Of a stretch of DNA of 64,000 nt, positions 9,015 through 18,913 are shown piece after piece. The notes under the pieces were generated by a model. The model was not told where the DNA came from and searched no databases. It saw only the letters and a list, made by a program, of their open reading frames with translations. A program made the position numbers and the translations under genes. This DNA comes from Haematospirillum jordaniae (GTDB taxonomy: Bacteria; Pseudomonadota; Alphaproteobacteria; Rhodospirillales; Rhodospirillaceae). The number at the start of each line of letters is the position of its first letter. The first letter of the stretch is position 1. The DNA lies in contig NZ_CP014525.1 of NCBI RefSeq assembly GCF_001611975.1, positions 674,001 through 738,000 of the forward strand, given 5' to 3'.

Positions 9015-9560
9015 TCATGACGACTCGCGGGCCAGAATCAAACGGGCCGCGTCCAGCAAATGGTCCGCCACCAGGTCGGGCCGACAAGATTGTTCCGCCT
9101 CCGTCACAATTCCCTTGCCGGTACGGACCAGAACTGTTCCGGCCCCGACAGCCTGACCAAGGCCAATATCAGCCGCCTTGTCGCCAATCATCCATGACGC
9201 AGACGGATCAAATCCCAACGTGCGGGAAGCCTCCAGCGCCAGACCCGGCATAGGCTTCCGGCACATGCATTCATCTGATGGACCGTGGGGGCAGAAAAAA
9301 TACCCATCAATAACAATGTTCTCCAAGGCTAGGATTGCATCAAGACGGGCATGGATATCGGACAGCAGGGCCGGAGTAAGCAACCCGCGGGCAATACCAG
9401 ACTGGTTGGTCAGCACAACAAAGCGAAAACCAACCCCGGCAAGAGCCTTCAGTCCAGCCACAGCGTGCTGTTCCAGACAGAGATCATCCGGATCGGACAG
9501 GTAATGAACGTCAACATTCAACGTTCCATCGCGGTCCAGCATGATATAACGGGCAGCCAC
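9015..9560 (-). CDS. gmhB: D-glycero-D-manno-heptose 1,7-bisphosphate 7-phosphatase
   Basis: HAD-IIIA phosphatase of the ADP-heptose pathway, supplying the inner-core heptose of LPS. Motif I is MLDRDGTLN, motif II VVLTNQSGIARG, the zinc loop is CPHGPSDECMCRKP, and motif IV is MIGDKAADI, all as in GmhB. The longest frame extends to 9743 and runs into the tRNA gene. GTG 9560, with AAAGGA six bases upstream, gives 181 aa, the usual family length. Histidinol-phosphatase relatives share the fold, but the Cys pattern favours GmhB. No other heptose gene is nearby. Confidence 0.87.
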   Translation of the reverse strand: MAARYIMLDRDGTLNVDVHYLSDPDDLCLEQHAVAGLKALAGVGFRFVVLTNQSGIARGLLTPALLSDIHARLDAILALENIVIDGYFFCPHGPSDECMCRKPMPGLALEASRTLGFDPSASWMIGDKAADIGLGQAVGAGTVLVRTGKGIVTEAEQSCRPDLVADHLLDAARLILARESS

Positions 9561-9716
9561 AGCGCGTCCTTTCGGAAAATCTCCACAACCAGCCCCTTGC
9601 AAAACCGGAATGGCGGCACTATTGTGCGCGCCTTGGCGATGCTTCGGGTCAAAATCCCGCATCCTGGGATGTATGGGATAGCCCATCCGCCCCGAAACAG
9701 GAAGCATGGAGCGTAT

Positions 9717-9792
9717 GCCGCAGTAGCTCAGCTGGTAGAGCAACGCATTCGTAATGCGTGGGTCGGGGGTTCAAGTCCCTTCTGCGGCACCA
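9717..9792 (+). tRNA. tRNA-Thr (anticodon CGT)
   Basis: A full 76-base cloverleaf is visible. The acceptor stem is GCCGCAG/CTGCGGC, the D arm GCTC…GAGC, and the anticodon stem ACGCA/TGCGT encloses the loop TTCGTAA (anticodon CGT, reading ACG). The T arm has TTCAAGT with two G-T wobble pairs at its base. CCA is encoded at 9790-9792. It is divergent from gmhB and about 340 bases upstream of a J-domain gene. Confidence 0.97.
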
Positions 9793-10133
9793 TCTTCATC
9801 CTGCCAAGTCCGGAAACATGCCTCTGAATTCATATGTAGTGACGGTAACAGAGATTGCACGCACCGAATCCAGAATAAGCACGCCCTGTCGGCCGCACGC
9901 CTGAACCATCACCAGAGACAAACCTCCAAACCACACCCTATGACCGGCATTGTTGACCTGCCGGCTACACATGGCCGCACGGTTCAATACATTTCTTGCG
10001 CAGCCTTGACTACAAGGGCAGATTGCATACAGCATGACAGAGGTTTCTGTGATTGCTGAACCGGGACGTTGCCTCCTTGCTATTCCTATGTATGCCGCCC
10101 GGCGGGGCCATTCGAGCGCACCAGGATTAACCC
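9793..10133. other. Intergenic region after tRNA-Thr
   Basis: No supported gene or clear terminator is seen. A TTGACT at 10006-10011 followed sixteen bases later by TACAGC could be a sigma-70-type promoter for the J-domain gene at 10134, but the -10 match is weak. No duplicated tRNA end (attachment site) is seen downstream of the tRNA. Confidence 0.35.
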
Positions 10134-10865
10134 ATGCCTGAGATCAAGCAGTCCTACACCCTGTCCTGCCCATCGGACTTCCGGGATTCCATTCTTGCCT
10201 TGGCCCACAGACGACGCGTCAATGCCGCCGACGTGGCCCGGTCCGTCATGCTAGTCGTTCCTGAACACGTTATTGAATCCTTTGCAGACCCAGGGGAACC
10301 TGTCCGGGATGACCGTGAAACGGTGGTGCTGAAGTCTGGACGGGCCGAAGGCCGCCCCTGGCGGCGCAAGCCACGTTTGCAGGTTCGCCTCCCATCGGGG
10401 CTGGAGATTCCTTTCATACGCAAAGCCCTCAATCTAGCGCTTGCCTTGGACTATGGGGCTTTACAGCTGAAACTGGGACCAGCGGAAAAAGAAGCTCCGC
10501 CACCACCACCTCCTCCTCCCCCCGTGCCACCTCCCGAACCGGTACCATCCGTCAGCACCCTGCATAACGAAGAATCGCGCGATTACGATGCTGAAAGGCG
10601 CGAACTTCACGACGAGCTGGAGCAGCTTCGTGCAACCGTCAGCGTCCTCGCCTTCGACCCTATTCCCGGGGGCATCACATCACGGGCTGAGGCCCTGCAC
10701 GTTCTGGGGTTCCCGCCTTACTCCGACCCTGACGCCCGCATGATCAGGCTGCGCTTCCGTATGCTGGCCACGGTCCACCACCCGGACAACCCGTACGGAA
10801 GTCATAGCCGGATGAGTCAGCTCAATGCAGCCATGGATCTCCTGCGCAAGGCACGCCCACATTGA
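10134..10865 (+). CDS. J-domain-containing protein with Pro-rich linker
   Basis: The 243-aa protein ends in a J-domain-like segment (residues ~180-243: AEALHVLGFPPYSDP…RFRMLATVHHPDNPYG) with the diagnostic HPD tripeptide that stimulates DnaK ATPase. The N-terminal ~120 residues are basic and resemble nothing I can name; the first 40 (PSDFRDSILALAHRRRVNAADVARSV) look like a short ribbon-helix-helix or helical module. A run of about ten prolines at ~124-134 forms the hinge. It is a probable DnaK co-chaperone with a dedicated client. It is convergent with phhB across seven bases. Confidence 0.8.
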   Translation: MPEIKQSYTLSCPSDFRDSILALAHRRRVNAADVARSVMLVVPEHVIESFADPGEPVRDDRETVVLKSGRAEGRPWRRKPRLQVRLPSGLEIPFIRKALNLALALDYGALQLKLGPAEKEAPPPPPPPPPVPPPEPVPSVSTLHNEESRDYDAERRELHDELEQLRATVSVLAFDPIPGGITSRAEALHVLGFPPYSDPDARMIRLRFRMLATVHHPDNPYGSHSRMSQLNAAMDLLRKARPH

Positions 10866-10872
10866 AACACGT

Positions 10873-11187
10873 TCAGATACCGGAACGAACCCCGGATTCC
10901 AACGCCAGCTGGTCAATCCGGAGAGCAAGATCGACATCACGCTCGCTCAACCCACCGGCATCGTGGGTGGACAGAGTTATTTCGACACGGTTCCAGACAT
11001 TGAACCACTCAGGATGATGGTTGATCGCCTCGGCAGCCAGAGCAACCCGGCTCATGAAACCAAAAGCTTGGCTAAAGTCGGAAAACACCAGACTGCGGAA
11101 CAGGGCATCGCGACCAGGTACCATACGCCACAGCGGAAGCTGCTGCCCCAGTTCAGCCCTGCGGCTCGTTGTCAGAGGAACGACCAT
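10873..11187 (-). CDS. phhB: 4a-hydroxytetrahydrobiopterin dehydratase (PCD/DCoH)
   Basis: The 104-aa protein matches pterin-4a-carbinolamine dehydratase end to end: WRMVPGRDALFRSLVFSDF, then the active-site block AEAINHHPEWFNVWNRVEI with the His-His pair, then STHDAGGLSERDVDLA. The enzyme dehydrates 4a-hydroxy-tetrahydropterin after aromatic amino-acid hydroxylation; in bacteria lacking such hydroxylases the role is less clear. No phenylalanine hydroxylase gene is nearby. The gene stands alone on this strand. Confidence 0.92.
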   Translation of the reverse strand: MVVPLTTSRRAELGQQLPLWRMVPGRDALFRSLVFSDFSQAFGFMSRVALAAEAINHHPEWFNVWNRVEITLSTHDAGGLSERDVDLALRIDQLALESGVRSGI

Positions 11188-11501
11188 TTTTCTTTCCTCT
11201 CTTCGCCTGAAATGCCAGACACGGCATCACCAAGACAAAATGGCATAGCCCAAGAAACACACGAACCACGGCATGCTACAAGGATCTACATGTCCGTACA
11301 GGAACAAAAAAGCACAGCCTTATATTTCTCTGCCGTCGTCCCGGACCGGAATACTGATGCACAACTGGCAAAGATCTTGGAAACTTGGTGCCCCATGTCA
11401 CCGTTTGCACAGCCGGTCTCTGTCCCGCATTGTTCAATGATGACATGGGGCGGGTCAAGCCAACACCCTGATCCGTCTGCCTGCTCCTCTCAAGGGATGC
11501 C
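11188..11501. other. Divergent intergenic region phhB / LonB-like protease
   Basis: This non-coding region of about 314 bases must carry the promoters for the two divergent genes. No heat-shock-type or other strong motif, dyad or hairpin was recognised by eye. Confidence 0.35.
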
Positions 11502-14000
11502 ATGATGCCGCCTGCCAGGACCCTCGTCACATCTCTTGATCCAGAGATACTGCGCCGTACAGTACACCCGGCAGAAATCCCCTTTGCGATTTCATCCGAC
11601 CTTCCCCCCAGCCATGAAGAAACGCTTCATCCCGTCGGCCAATCCCGCGCCGTTGAGGCCGTACACTTTGCAATCAGCATGTCTGCCCTAGGCTATAATT
11701 TGTTCTGTATGGGTCCGGAAGGTACAGGAAAAGCAAGCCTTATCCGGCGATTTGTAGGAGAAGCCGCAGCATCAAGACCACCCGCACGGGACTGGTGTTA
11801 TGTGTATAATTTTGAAGACAGCTACAGGCCAAAGGCACTGGGACTACCGGCAGGTCGGGCTAGGGCATTTGCAAAAGCCATGGCAGCTCTTGTGGAGGAA
11901 CTGCGTCATGCCCTTCCCGCAGCCTTTGAAACCGAGGACTATCACAGCCGCCAGCGCAACATCGAAGAGGATTTCCGCCAGCGCCGTGAAACAGCCCTAG
12001 ACGAGCACCGCCGGGCCGCAGAGGCCGATGGCATTGCCTTGGTTCGCACACCGATGGGCCTGACCCTAGCACCAGAGCGAAATGGAGAGGCACTGGGGCC
12101 GGATGACTTCAGCCATCTGCCCGAAGACGAGCAGAAAGCCCTGAAGGAAACAATCAGCCGCCTGCAGGATGCCCTAGAAGAAACCGTACGACGGATACCA
12201 CAGTGGGAACGCGAAAAACGCGAGCAAGGCCGCATCCTAGACCACGAGCTGACCGGATCTGTCCTGGATCGTGAAATGGCTTCCATCCGGGACGCGTTTT
12301 CCGGCGATGACTGCCATGAGGCCATGGAATATCTTGATGCCGTGCGGGCCGATATTCTAGAGAACAGCGTTCTGTTCCTCCCGGACGGGGACGAGGATGA
12401 CGACGAGAACGTACCCGCCATGATCCGCAAGGCCGGTGATGATCTCCGTTTCAGGCGCTATCACGTCAACGTCCTGATTGACCACGGGGATGCCACCGGG
12501 GCTCCGCTGATCATCGAGGATCACCCGACACAGCCCGGCCTAGTGGGCCGTATTGAATACCGCCAACATCTGGGAACCCTGAGCACCGATTTCCACCTGC
12601 TGCGCCCCGGCGCCCTGCACCGGGCCAACGGTGGTTTCTTGGTCATGGAAGCACGGAAGTTGATGGCCAACCCCTTTGCCTGGGAAGACCTGAAGCGGTC
12701 CCTGCGCAACCGGGAAATCCGGATCGAAGCCCCCGGAACATCGTGGGGCATCATGTCAACGCAGAGCATGGAACCCGAACCCATTCCCCTGAACCTGAAG
12801 GTGGTCCTTCTGGGAGAACCGGCCCTTTATTACCTGCTGGCAGAAAGCGATCCTGATTTCCGTGAGCTGTTCAAGGTTGTGGCCGACTTTGATACCGTCT
12901 TCCCCCGCGAACCACGAACCATACGCGCCATGTCCCTTCTTCTGGCCGAAATAGGGCAACGCAAGAACCTTCCTCCCTTGGAAGCCGAAGCGGTGGCCTG
13001 CATCATCGAGCATGGCAGCCGTCTGGCAGAAGATGCCGGGAAGCTGACCGCCAGTGTGGGGGCGTTGACCGACTTGCTGCGTGAAGCGGCATGGGTTGCC
13101 GGGCAGGAGACGTGCAAGACCGTACAGGCCAAACACGTCAGAAAAGCCATACAGGCCCAGCGCCGTCGGTCAGACCGTATCCCTGTTGCCATGCAGGAAG
13201 ATATTACCCGCAACACCATTACCATCCAGACCGATGGATCGGCAGTCGGGCAAGTCAACGGCCTTGCTATCATCGGTATAGGAACGGAAGAGTTCGGCAA
13301 GCCATCACGCATTACAGCCAGGGTTCGGGTGGGGCGCGGTGATTTTGATGATATCGAGCGGGAAGTTGACCTGGGAGGACCAACCCACTCCAAGGGCATG
13401 CTGATCCTGTCCTCATTCCTGCGCAGCCGGTTCGGGAATGACGGGCCGATCCTGTTCTCGGCCAGCATTACCTTTGAGCAATCCTATGGCATGATCGACG
13501 GCGATTCTGCTTCCTCCACGGAACTGTATGCGCTTTTGTCCGCTCTGGCCGATACGCCTGTTGACCAAGGTAAAGCGGTGACCGGATCGGTTGACCAGTT
13601 CGGCGCTGTTCAGGCCGTTGGCGGCATCAACGAAAAGATCGAGGGCTTCTTTGACCTCTGCGAGGCCCGCGGCCTGACAGGACGACAGGGCGTGATTATC
13701 CCGCAAACCAACATCATCAACCTGATGCTGCGTGAAGATGTTGTTGATGCCTGCCGCCGACAGATGTTCCACGTGTGGCCGATCACACATGTCGATGACG
13801 GGATTGCCCTTCTTACCGGCCTCACTGCCGGTGAACAGGACAGCACGACCGGCCAATGGACACCAGGCAGCATAAACCGCCGTATAGCATCACGCCTGAA
13901 AACATTCGCACGGATTGCGGCACAGGAAGCCGATGGCAACAGTGACAGCACGGGATCATGGGGCGGAGCACAGGGAACCGCCGGCGACCGACGGCCCTGA
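11502..14000 (+). CDS. ATP-dependent Lon-family protease (LonB-like, AAA_32)
   Basis: The 832-aa protein has an N-terminal AAA module with Walker A GPEGTGKAS near residue 70, a long charged coiled insertion (~130-290), and a C-terminal Lon protease domain. The catalytic dyad is seen as Ser669 in GDSASS and Lys712 in VGGINEKIEG, 43 residues apart as in Lon. It lacks the N-terminal substrate domain of LonA; the architecture is that of the archaeal-LonB-like family found in many proteobacteria. It acts in cytosolic protein degradation. Two ATG codons stand in tandem at the start. It is followed by ftsK after a 289-base gap. Confidence 0.93.
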   Translation: MMPPARTLVTSLDPEILRRTVHPAEIPFAISSDLPPSHEETLHPVGQSRAVEAVHFAISMSALGYNLFCMGPEGTGKASLIRRFVGEAAASRPPARDWCYVYNFEDSYRPKALGLPAGRARAFAKAMAALVEELRHALPAAFETEDYHSRQRNIEEDFRQRRETALDEHRRAAEADGIALVRTPMGLTLAPERNGEALGPDDFSHLPEDEQKALKETISRLQDALEETVRRIPQWEREKREQGRILDHELTGSVLDREMASIRDAFSGDDCHEAMEYLDAVRADILENSVLFLPDGDEDDDENVPAMIRKAGDDLRFRRYHVNVLIDHGDATGAPLIIEDHPTQPGLVGRIEYRQHLGTLSTDFHLLRPGALHRANGGFLVMEARKLMANPFAWEDLKRSLRNREIRIEAPGTSWGIMSTQSMEPEPIPLNLKVVLLGEPALYYLLAESDPDFRELFKVVADFDTVFPREPRTIRAMSLLLAEIGQRKNLPPLEAEAVACIIEHGSRLAEDAGKLTASVGALTDLLREAAWVAGQETCKTVQAKHVRKAIQAQRRRSDRIPVAMQEDITRNTITIQTDGSAVGQVNGLAIIGIGTEEFGKPSRITARVRVGRGDFDDIEREVDLGGPTHSKGMLILSSFLRSRFGNDGPILFSASITFEQSYGMIDGDSASSTELYALLSALADTPVDQGKAVTGSVDQFGAVQAVGGINEKIEGFFDLCEARGLTGRQGVIIPQTNIINLMLREDVVDACRRQMFHVWPITHVDDGIALLTGLTAGEQDSTTGQWTPGSINRRIASRLKTFARIAAQEADGNSDSTGSWGGAQGTAGDRRP

Positions 14001-14289
14001 TGACAGCACAGCAGACACCACCATCAAAATCAGCCCGGATACGGACAGCAAGACGGAACACTTTCCGCATAAGCTGACTGCGGCGATGGCCTTGCCATCC
14101 ATACCGCCCCTATGGCAGGAAACATGCGTCGGTATACTTCCCCTCCACGACCGGAAGAGAGTAACATGCGACGCCGCCATCTGCGGCAACACGGGTACTT
14201 GGCTGCTTGGATTTGTGGTCATCGAAAGACAGAAATGCCCTGTCCCCGTTCTGTAATTTTTGCCCTGCTGTACAAGGAACCCTTCCCTC

Positions 14290-16776
14290 ATGGCCCGCGC
14301 CCAAGCAGATAACAACAGCCTCCTGTCTTCCGGGGCCAGACAAGCTCTGGCCCGGATCGGACGTCGCCTTGGTGGCCTGATGCTGCTGGCAGGGTCCTTT
14401 GCCCTTGGAACGGCACTGGCTACGTATGCTCCAACAGATCCATCCCTGAACACAGCCGGACCTCACTTGGTCAACAACGCATTGGGGAAACCCGGTGCAT
14501 TATTTGCCGATGCCATGATACAGGGGTTGGGCATCGCCTCTGCCCTACCGGTCCTGATGCTATCTGCCTGGGGCATCCGCATGATTCTGGCCGGGCGTAT
14601 TACATGGGGCTGGCTGCGCCTGGTCCTGTGCATACCAGGATCAATGATGATCAGCATTGTTCCCGCTTGGCTGCCTCGGCCTGATTCATGGACAGCTCCA
14701 ACCGGAATAGGGGGCATGACTGGATCACTGTTACTAGAAGGCGCACACCAAGGCCTGATGACCGGTACAGGATCTGTTTCCCTGATGTGGGTTGTTGTCG
14801 TGTTGTGCGGCTTGGCCGGTACAGCCCTGGTCCTGTGGACCTCCATGCTGCGCTGGCGGGAATTTCAGGCTCTGGCAAAAGCCCTGTCCACCGCCGGCCG
14901 TCAAACGGGTCAAGCCATACAAGCTATTGTCAGCTGGCGCCCGTTCCCTGCCAAGGGTACCGGGTACGAAGATACAAACGATGAAAACCTTGCGTGGCAT
15001 TCCTCCTCTTCCAGCTTGAACGAGAGATCCGCCCAGCACCGGGAGGCCAATCCGTACACAAGAATAGAACCCCGAATGGATCCTGCTCCGGGACCATCAC
15101 ACACCCCGGATCCTGTGGCGCCACTGGAACAAACAGAAGAGTATGCGGGGGATATAATCACCATTGTGCCTCCGACAACACCCAAAAGCGCACCACACGT
15201 TCAGGCACGGACCCGCACTCCCCAATCTGTCCATGACCTGACTCCTGCACGGAACCAAGGGTTCCAGATCCCGCCCCTTGATCTCCTGTCCCTGCCCGTT
15301 GCCTTACAAGGTGCCCTTCAGGATGACCGCCTCCTGTCCACCAACGCACGTCTCTTGGAAAGTGTCCTGCAGGATTTTGGTGTCAACGGGCGCATTGTGG
15401 AAATTCGCCCCGGCCCGGTTGTCACGCTGTATGCCCTTGATCCCGCACCGGGAACCAAGACAAGCCGGGTGATCAGTCTGGCAGACGACATCGCCCGGTC
15501 GATGAGTGCATTGAGTGTGCGCATCGCCGTTGTACCGGGGCAGTCCACAATCGGGATCGAACTACCCAACAGTACACGTGAAATGGTCAGCTTCCGGGCC
15601 CTTCTGTCCGATGACAGCTTCAATGAACATCCAGAGGGCCTTATCTTGGCGCTGGGCCGCGATATCGGCGGAAGCCCGGTGCAGGTTGATCTATCCCGGA
15701 TGCCACACCTGTTGATCGCAGGTACAACGGGGTCCGGAAAGTCAGTGGCTGTCAATACCATGATCTGCTCCCTGCTGTTCCGGATGACCCCGGACCAGGT
15801 GCGCTTTATCATGATAGATCCCAAGATGCTGGAGCTGTCTGTCTATGATGGTATTCCACATCTTCTGTCCCCAGTTGTAACCGACCCGGGAAAAGCCGTG
15901 GTGGCCCTGAAATGGGCCGTACGGGAGATGGAAACCCGCTACCGCGCCATGAGCCAGATGGGTGTCCGCAATATCGGAGGCTATAATCAGAAACTGCGTG
16001 AGGCCAGCACCCGTGGCGAACCTCTGACACGAACAGTTCAGACCGGCTTTGACCCCGAGACCGGCAAGCCTGTTTTTGAGGAACAGCAGCTAGACACCAC
16101 GCCCCTTCCCTACATCGTGGTGATTGTCGATGAAATGGCCGATCTGATGCTGGTTGCCGGAAAGGATGTGGAAGCAGCCATCCAGCGCCTTGCCCAGATG
16201 GCCAGAGCGGCAGGTATCCACCTGATCATGGCCACCCAGCGCCCCAGCGTCGATGTGATCACCGGCACCATCAAGGCCAATTTCCCGACCCGCATTTCAT
16301 TCCAAGTCACCAGCAAGATCGACAGCCGCACTATTCTGGGTGAACAAGGCGCTGAACAGCTTCTGGGTCAAGGGGATATGCTGTACATGGCAGCAGGCGG
16401 ACGGATCACCCGTGTGCATGGACCCTTTGTATCGGATGCCGAAGTGGAAGAGGTCGCCACATTCCTGCGTGCCCAGGGTGCGCCCGATTATGTAGGTGCC
16501 ATCCTTGAGGACACAACGGAAACGCAGGCCCTTCCGGGAACGGAGGGACTAGATGCGGGAAGTGAGAGCCCAGGTGGTCTGTTTGACCAAGCGGTTGCCT
16601 TGGTCGCACGGGAACGGAAGGCATCGACCAGCTTCATCCAGCGCCACCTGCAGATCGGTTACAACCGCGCTGCCCGCATCATTGAACAAATGGAAAAGGA
16701 AGGCATGGTGTCACGGGCCAACCACGTCGGAAAGCGCGAGGTTCTTCTTCCTCCCCCACATGATGAGGCAGGATAG
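14290..16776 (+). CDS. ftsK: DNA translocase FtsK
   Basis: The 828-aa protein has about four N-terminal membrane spans (residues ~20-190), a Pro/Thr-rich linker of ~130 residues, and an FtsK motor. Walker A is IAGTTGSGKSVAVNTMI (GTTGSGKS at 478-485) and Walker B is VIVDEMADLM. The C-terminal winged-helix gamma domain (RKASTSFIQRHLQIGYNRAA) reads KOPS sites. It pumps chromosome termini through the closing septum and activates XerCD. The frame opens at TTG 14260, but ATG 14290 with AAGGAA upstream gives the natural N-terminus. Confidence 0.97.
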   Translation: MARAQADNNSLLSSGARQALARIGRRLGGLMLLAGSFALGTALATYAPTDPSLNTAGPHLVNNALGKPGALFADAMIQGLGIASALPVLMLSAWGIRMILAGRITWGWLRLVLCIPGSMMISIVPAWLPRPDSWTAPTGIGGMTGSLLLEGAHQGLMTGTGSVSLMWVVVVLCGLAGTALVLWTSMLRWREFQALAKALSTAGRQTGQAIQAIVSWRPFPAKGTGYEDTNDENLAWHSSSSSLNERSAQHREANPYTRIEPRMDPAPGPSHTPDPVAPLEQTEEYAGDIITIVPPTTPKSAPHVQARTRTPQSVHDLTPARNQGFQIPPLDLLSLPVALQGALQDDRLLSTNARLLESVLQDFGVNGRIVEIRPGPVVTLYALDPAPGTKTSRVISLADDIARSMSALSVRIAVVPGQSTIGIELPNSTREMVSFRALLSDDSFNEHPEGLILALGRDIGGSPVQVDLSRMPHLLIAGTTGSGKSVAVNTMICSLLFRMTPDQVRFIMIDPKMLELSVYDGIPHLLSPVVTDPGKAVVALKWAVREMETRYRAMSQMGVRNIGGYNQKLREASTRGEPLTRTVQTGFDPETGKPVFEEQQLDTTPLPYIVVIVDEMADLMLVAGKDVEAAIQRLAQMARAAGIHLIMATQRPSVDVITGTIKANFPTRISFQVTSKIDSRTILGEQGAEQLLGQGDMLYMAAGGRITRVHGPFVSDAEVEEVATFLRAQGAPDYVGAILEDTTETQALPGTEGLDAGSESPGGLFDQAVALVARERKASTSFIQRHLQIGYNRAARIIEQMEKEGMVSRANHVGKREVLLPPPHDEAG

Positions 16777-16881
16777 AGACGTCCTGTCCACAGGGCCGAA
16801 GGGCAACCGGTTTCTCTGGACAACGCAACCGGTTGCCGACAGAGTCCGCACCAAGAATACCCTGCTTGGCGGAGAGTCCCC

Positions 16882-18120
16882 ATGAACACAACTGTCCTTT
16901 CCGATACCACCCTGAAAGCAGACGTTGTTGTGGTCGGAGGAGGACTGGTTGGTGGAACGCTGGCATGTGCGCTGGCCACACACGGCATACCAGTCCTGTG
17001 CGTTGATACCGAGCAACCCGCCACGCTGACAGCCCCGACGCAGGATGGTCGCTGCTCTGCCATTGCACTGGCTTGCCAGAAGGTTCTGGACACCGTTGGC
17101 ATCTGGAAGCATATGCGTGAGTCCGTACAGCCCATCTTGGATATCAGGGTCACGGATAGCAACAGTCCCTTGCACCTGCACTACGATCACCGCGAGATCG
17201 GAAGCCCCATGGGCTATATGGCCGGGAACACGGTCATCCGTCAGGCCGTTCTGGCCCGTCTGAAAGAGCTGAAGCTGGCAACATTGGCTGCTCCGGCCCG
17301 TGTTGTGGAAACCAGCCGGAGCATAGATACCGCTCTGGTCAAGCTGGATGATGGCCGCGTCATCCGGACATCCCTACTGGTGGCGGCCGACGGGCGCAAC
17401 AGCCGGATCCGGGATATGGCCGGCATACCTGTTGCGCAGGGCCTTCCCTATCATCAGACCGGCATTGTACTAACGGTACGCCATGAGAAGCACCATCGTG
17501 GCATTGCGCACGAACGTTTCCTTCCCGCAGGTCCATTTGCCATCCTGCCATTGGTGGGGGGATATCATTCCTCACTCGTCTGGACAGAAAGCAGTACAAC
17601 GGCCAAAAGCCTTCTCGCCTTGCCTGATGACGCATTCCAAGAGGAGCTGATCCAGCGTTTTGGTACCTTCTTGGGGGAGATTGATGTTGTCAGCCCCCGG
17701 TTCTCCTACCCCCTATCCCTGCAACATGCCCTTCGCTATACAGACCGGAGGCTGGTTCTGGTCGGCGATGCGGCCCACGGCATGCACCCGGTTGCCGGGC
17801 AGGGAATGAACTTTGGCCTGCGGGACGTCGCTGCCCTGGCGGAAGAGATTGTCAAGGCCCGCAGGCTTGGGCTGGATGTCGGAACCAGCACTGTCCTTGA
17901 GTCCTATCAACGCTGGCGCCGTTTCGACAATGTCCTGATGCTGGGCATGACCGACGCCCTGGTACGGCTGTTCTCCAATGACAACGCCCCGCTTCGACTG
18001 GCCCGTACCATGGGACTGGCCGCCGTGAACCAGATGCCAGGTCTCCGTCGTTTCTTCATGCGCCATGCCATGGGCGAAGTTGGTGATCTGCCTCGCCTGA
18101 TGCGCGGTCTGCCGGTCTAG
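16882..18120 (+). CDS. FAD-dependent ubiquinone-biosynthesis hydroxylase (UbiH/UbiL/UbiM family)
   Basis: The 412-aa flavoprotein monooxygenase has the Rossmann motif VVVVGGGLVGGTLA at the N-terminus, the DG motif LVAADGRNSRIR, and the GD/ribose motif LVGDAAHGMHPVAGQGMNFG, the signature of UbiH/COQ6-type enzymes. These hydroxylate the ubiquinone ring at C1, C5 or C6. Alphaproteobacteria use varying sets (UbiL, UbiM), so the regiospecificity cannot be assigned from sequence alone. GGCGGAGAG precedes the ATG. It follows ftsK by about 100 bases and converges on an FAH-family gene with a three-base gap. Confidence 0.9.
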   Translation: MNTTVLSDTTLKADVVVVGGGLVGGTLACALATHGIPVLCVDTEQPATLTAPTQDGRCSAIALACQKVLDTVGIWKHMRESVQPILDIRVTDSNSPLHLHYDHREIGSPMGYMAGNTVIRQAVLARLKELKLATLAAPARVVETSRSIDTALVKLDDGRVIRTSLLVAADGRNSRIRDMAGIPVAQGLPYHQTGIVLTVRHEKHHRGIAHERFLPAGPFAILPLVGGYHSSLVWTESSTTAKSLLALPDDAFQEELIQRFGTFLGEIDVVSPRFSYPLSLQHALRYTDRRLVLVGDAAHGMHPVAGQGMNFGLRDVAALAEEIVKARRLGLDVGTSTVLESYQRWRRFDNVLMLGMTDALVRLFSNDNAPLRLARTMGLAAVNQMPGLRRFFMRHAMGEVGDLPRLMRGLPV

Positions 18121-18123
18121 ATC

Positions 18124-18810
18124 TCAGCGGGAAGCCAACGTAATTTCCAGCGCCGGAAGACCCTCTATGCTCGCATGGACTTTATCACCGGGCTGCAACG
18201 CGGCGACACCTTCGGGCGTACCGGTAAAGATCAAATCCCCGGGAGAAAGACGGACCAGACGCGACAGATGGACCAAAATGCCAACCGGCCCCAGAATCAT
18301 GTCTTCCAGCTTCCCGTCCTGACGAACACGTCCATTGACAGCCAGCTGTATAGCACCGCGCAATGGCGCCGTTTCCATGGGCATGATGGTTCCCACAGGG
18401 GCGGACAAGTCAAATCCCTTGGCCATATCCCAAGGGCGCCCCATGCTCTTGGCTTCAGCCTGTAGATCCCGTCGCGTCAGGTCAATGCCGACAGCGCACC
18501 CGAACAAGCACGCCCCGGCAGCCTGTTCATCAAGACCCTCTCCCCCGGCCTTCAGGGCAAGAACCAGCTCGACCTCGTGATGAAGGTTGGAGGTAACCGA
18601 CGGAAATGGAATGGAAGACCCGTTCTCACAAACAGCATCAGCAGGTTTTGAGAAGAAAAATGGTGCCTCTGCAGATGGATTACGCCCCATTTCACGGGCA
18701 TGGGCGGCATAATTGCTCCCGACACAGAAAATACGACGAACTGGAAAGCGGTCGCTTGTTCCATGCACAGCAACAGATGAGGGAGGACATTCTGGAATGA
18801 CAAAACCCAC
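18124..18810 (-). CDS. Fumarylacetoacetate hydrolase (FAH) family protein
   Basis: The 228-aa protein has the FAH fold signatures: FCVGSNYAAHAREMG near the N-terminus, the metal-binding HHEVELVLAL, GCAVGIDLTRRDLQ, and LIFTGTPEGVAALQPGD near the C-terminus. Single-domain members are acylpyruvases, fumarylpyruvate hydrolases or oxaloacetate decarboxylases; the substrate here is open. The frame remains open to 19140, but GTG 18810 preceded by AAGGAG six bases upstream begins exactly where the family begins (VGFVIPE…). The 110 residues upstream are not conserved-looking and are excluded. Confidence 0.88.
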   Translation of the reverse strand: MGFVIPECPPSSVAVHGTSDRFPVRRIFCVGSNYAAHAREMGRNPSAEAPFFFSKPADAVCENGSSIPFPSVTSNLHHEVELVLALKAGGEGLDEQAAGACLFGCAVGIDLTRRDLQAEAKSMGRPWDMAKGFDLSAPVGTIMPMETAPLRGAIQLAVNGRVRQDGKLEDMILGPVGILVHLSRLVRLSPGDLIFTGTPEGVAALQPGDKVHASIEGLPALEITLASR

Positions 18811-18913
18811 CGCGCTCTCCTTACCGGAAGCAGGACGCCAAGACGCGCCGCATGCGAGAACATTAAAGCTGCACGACGCAAGAAACAACAGGATCTGTTT
18901 TTTGGGAAGGGGT

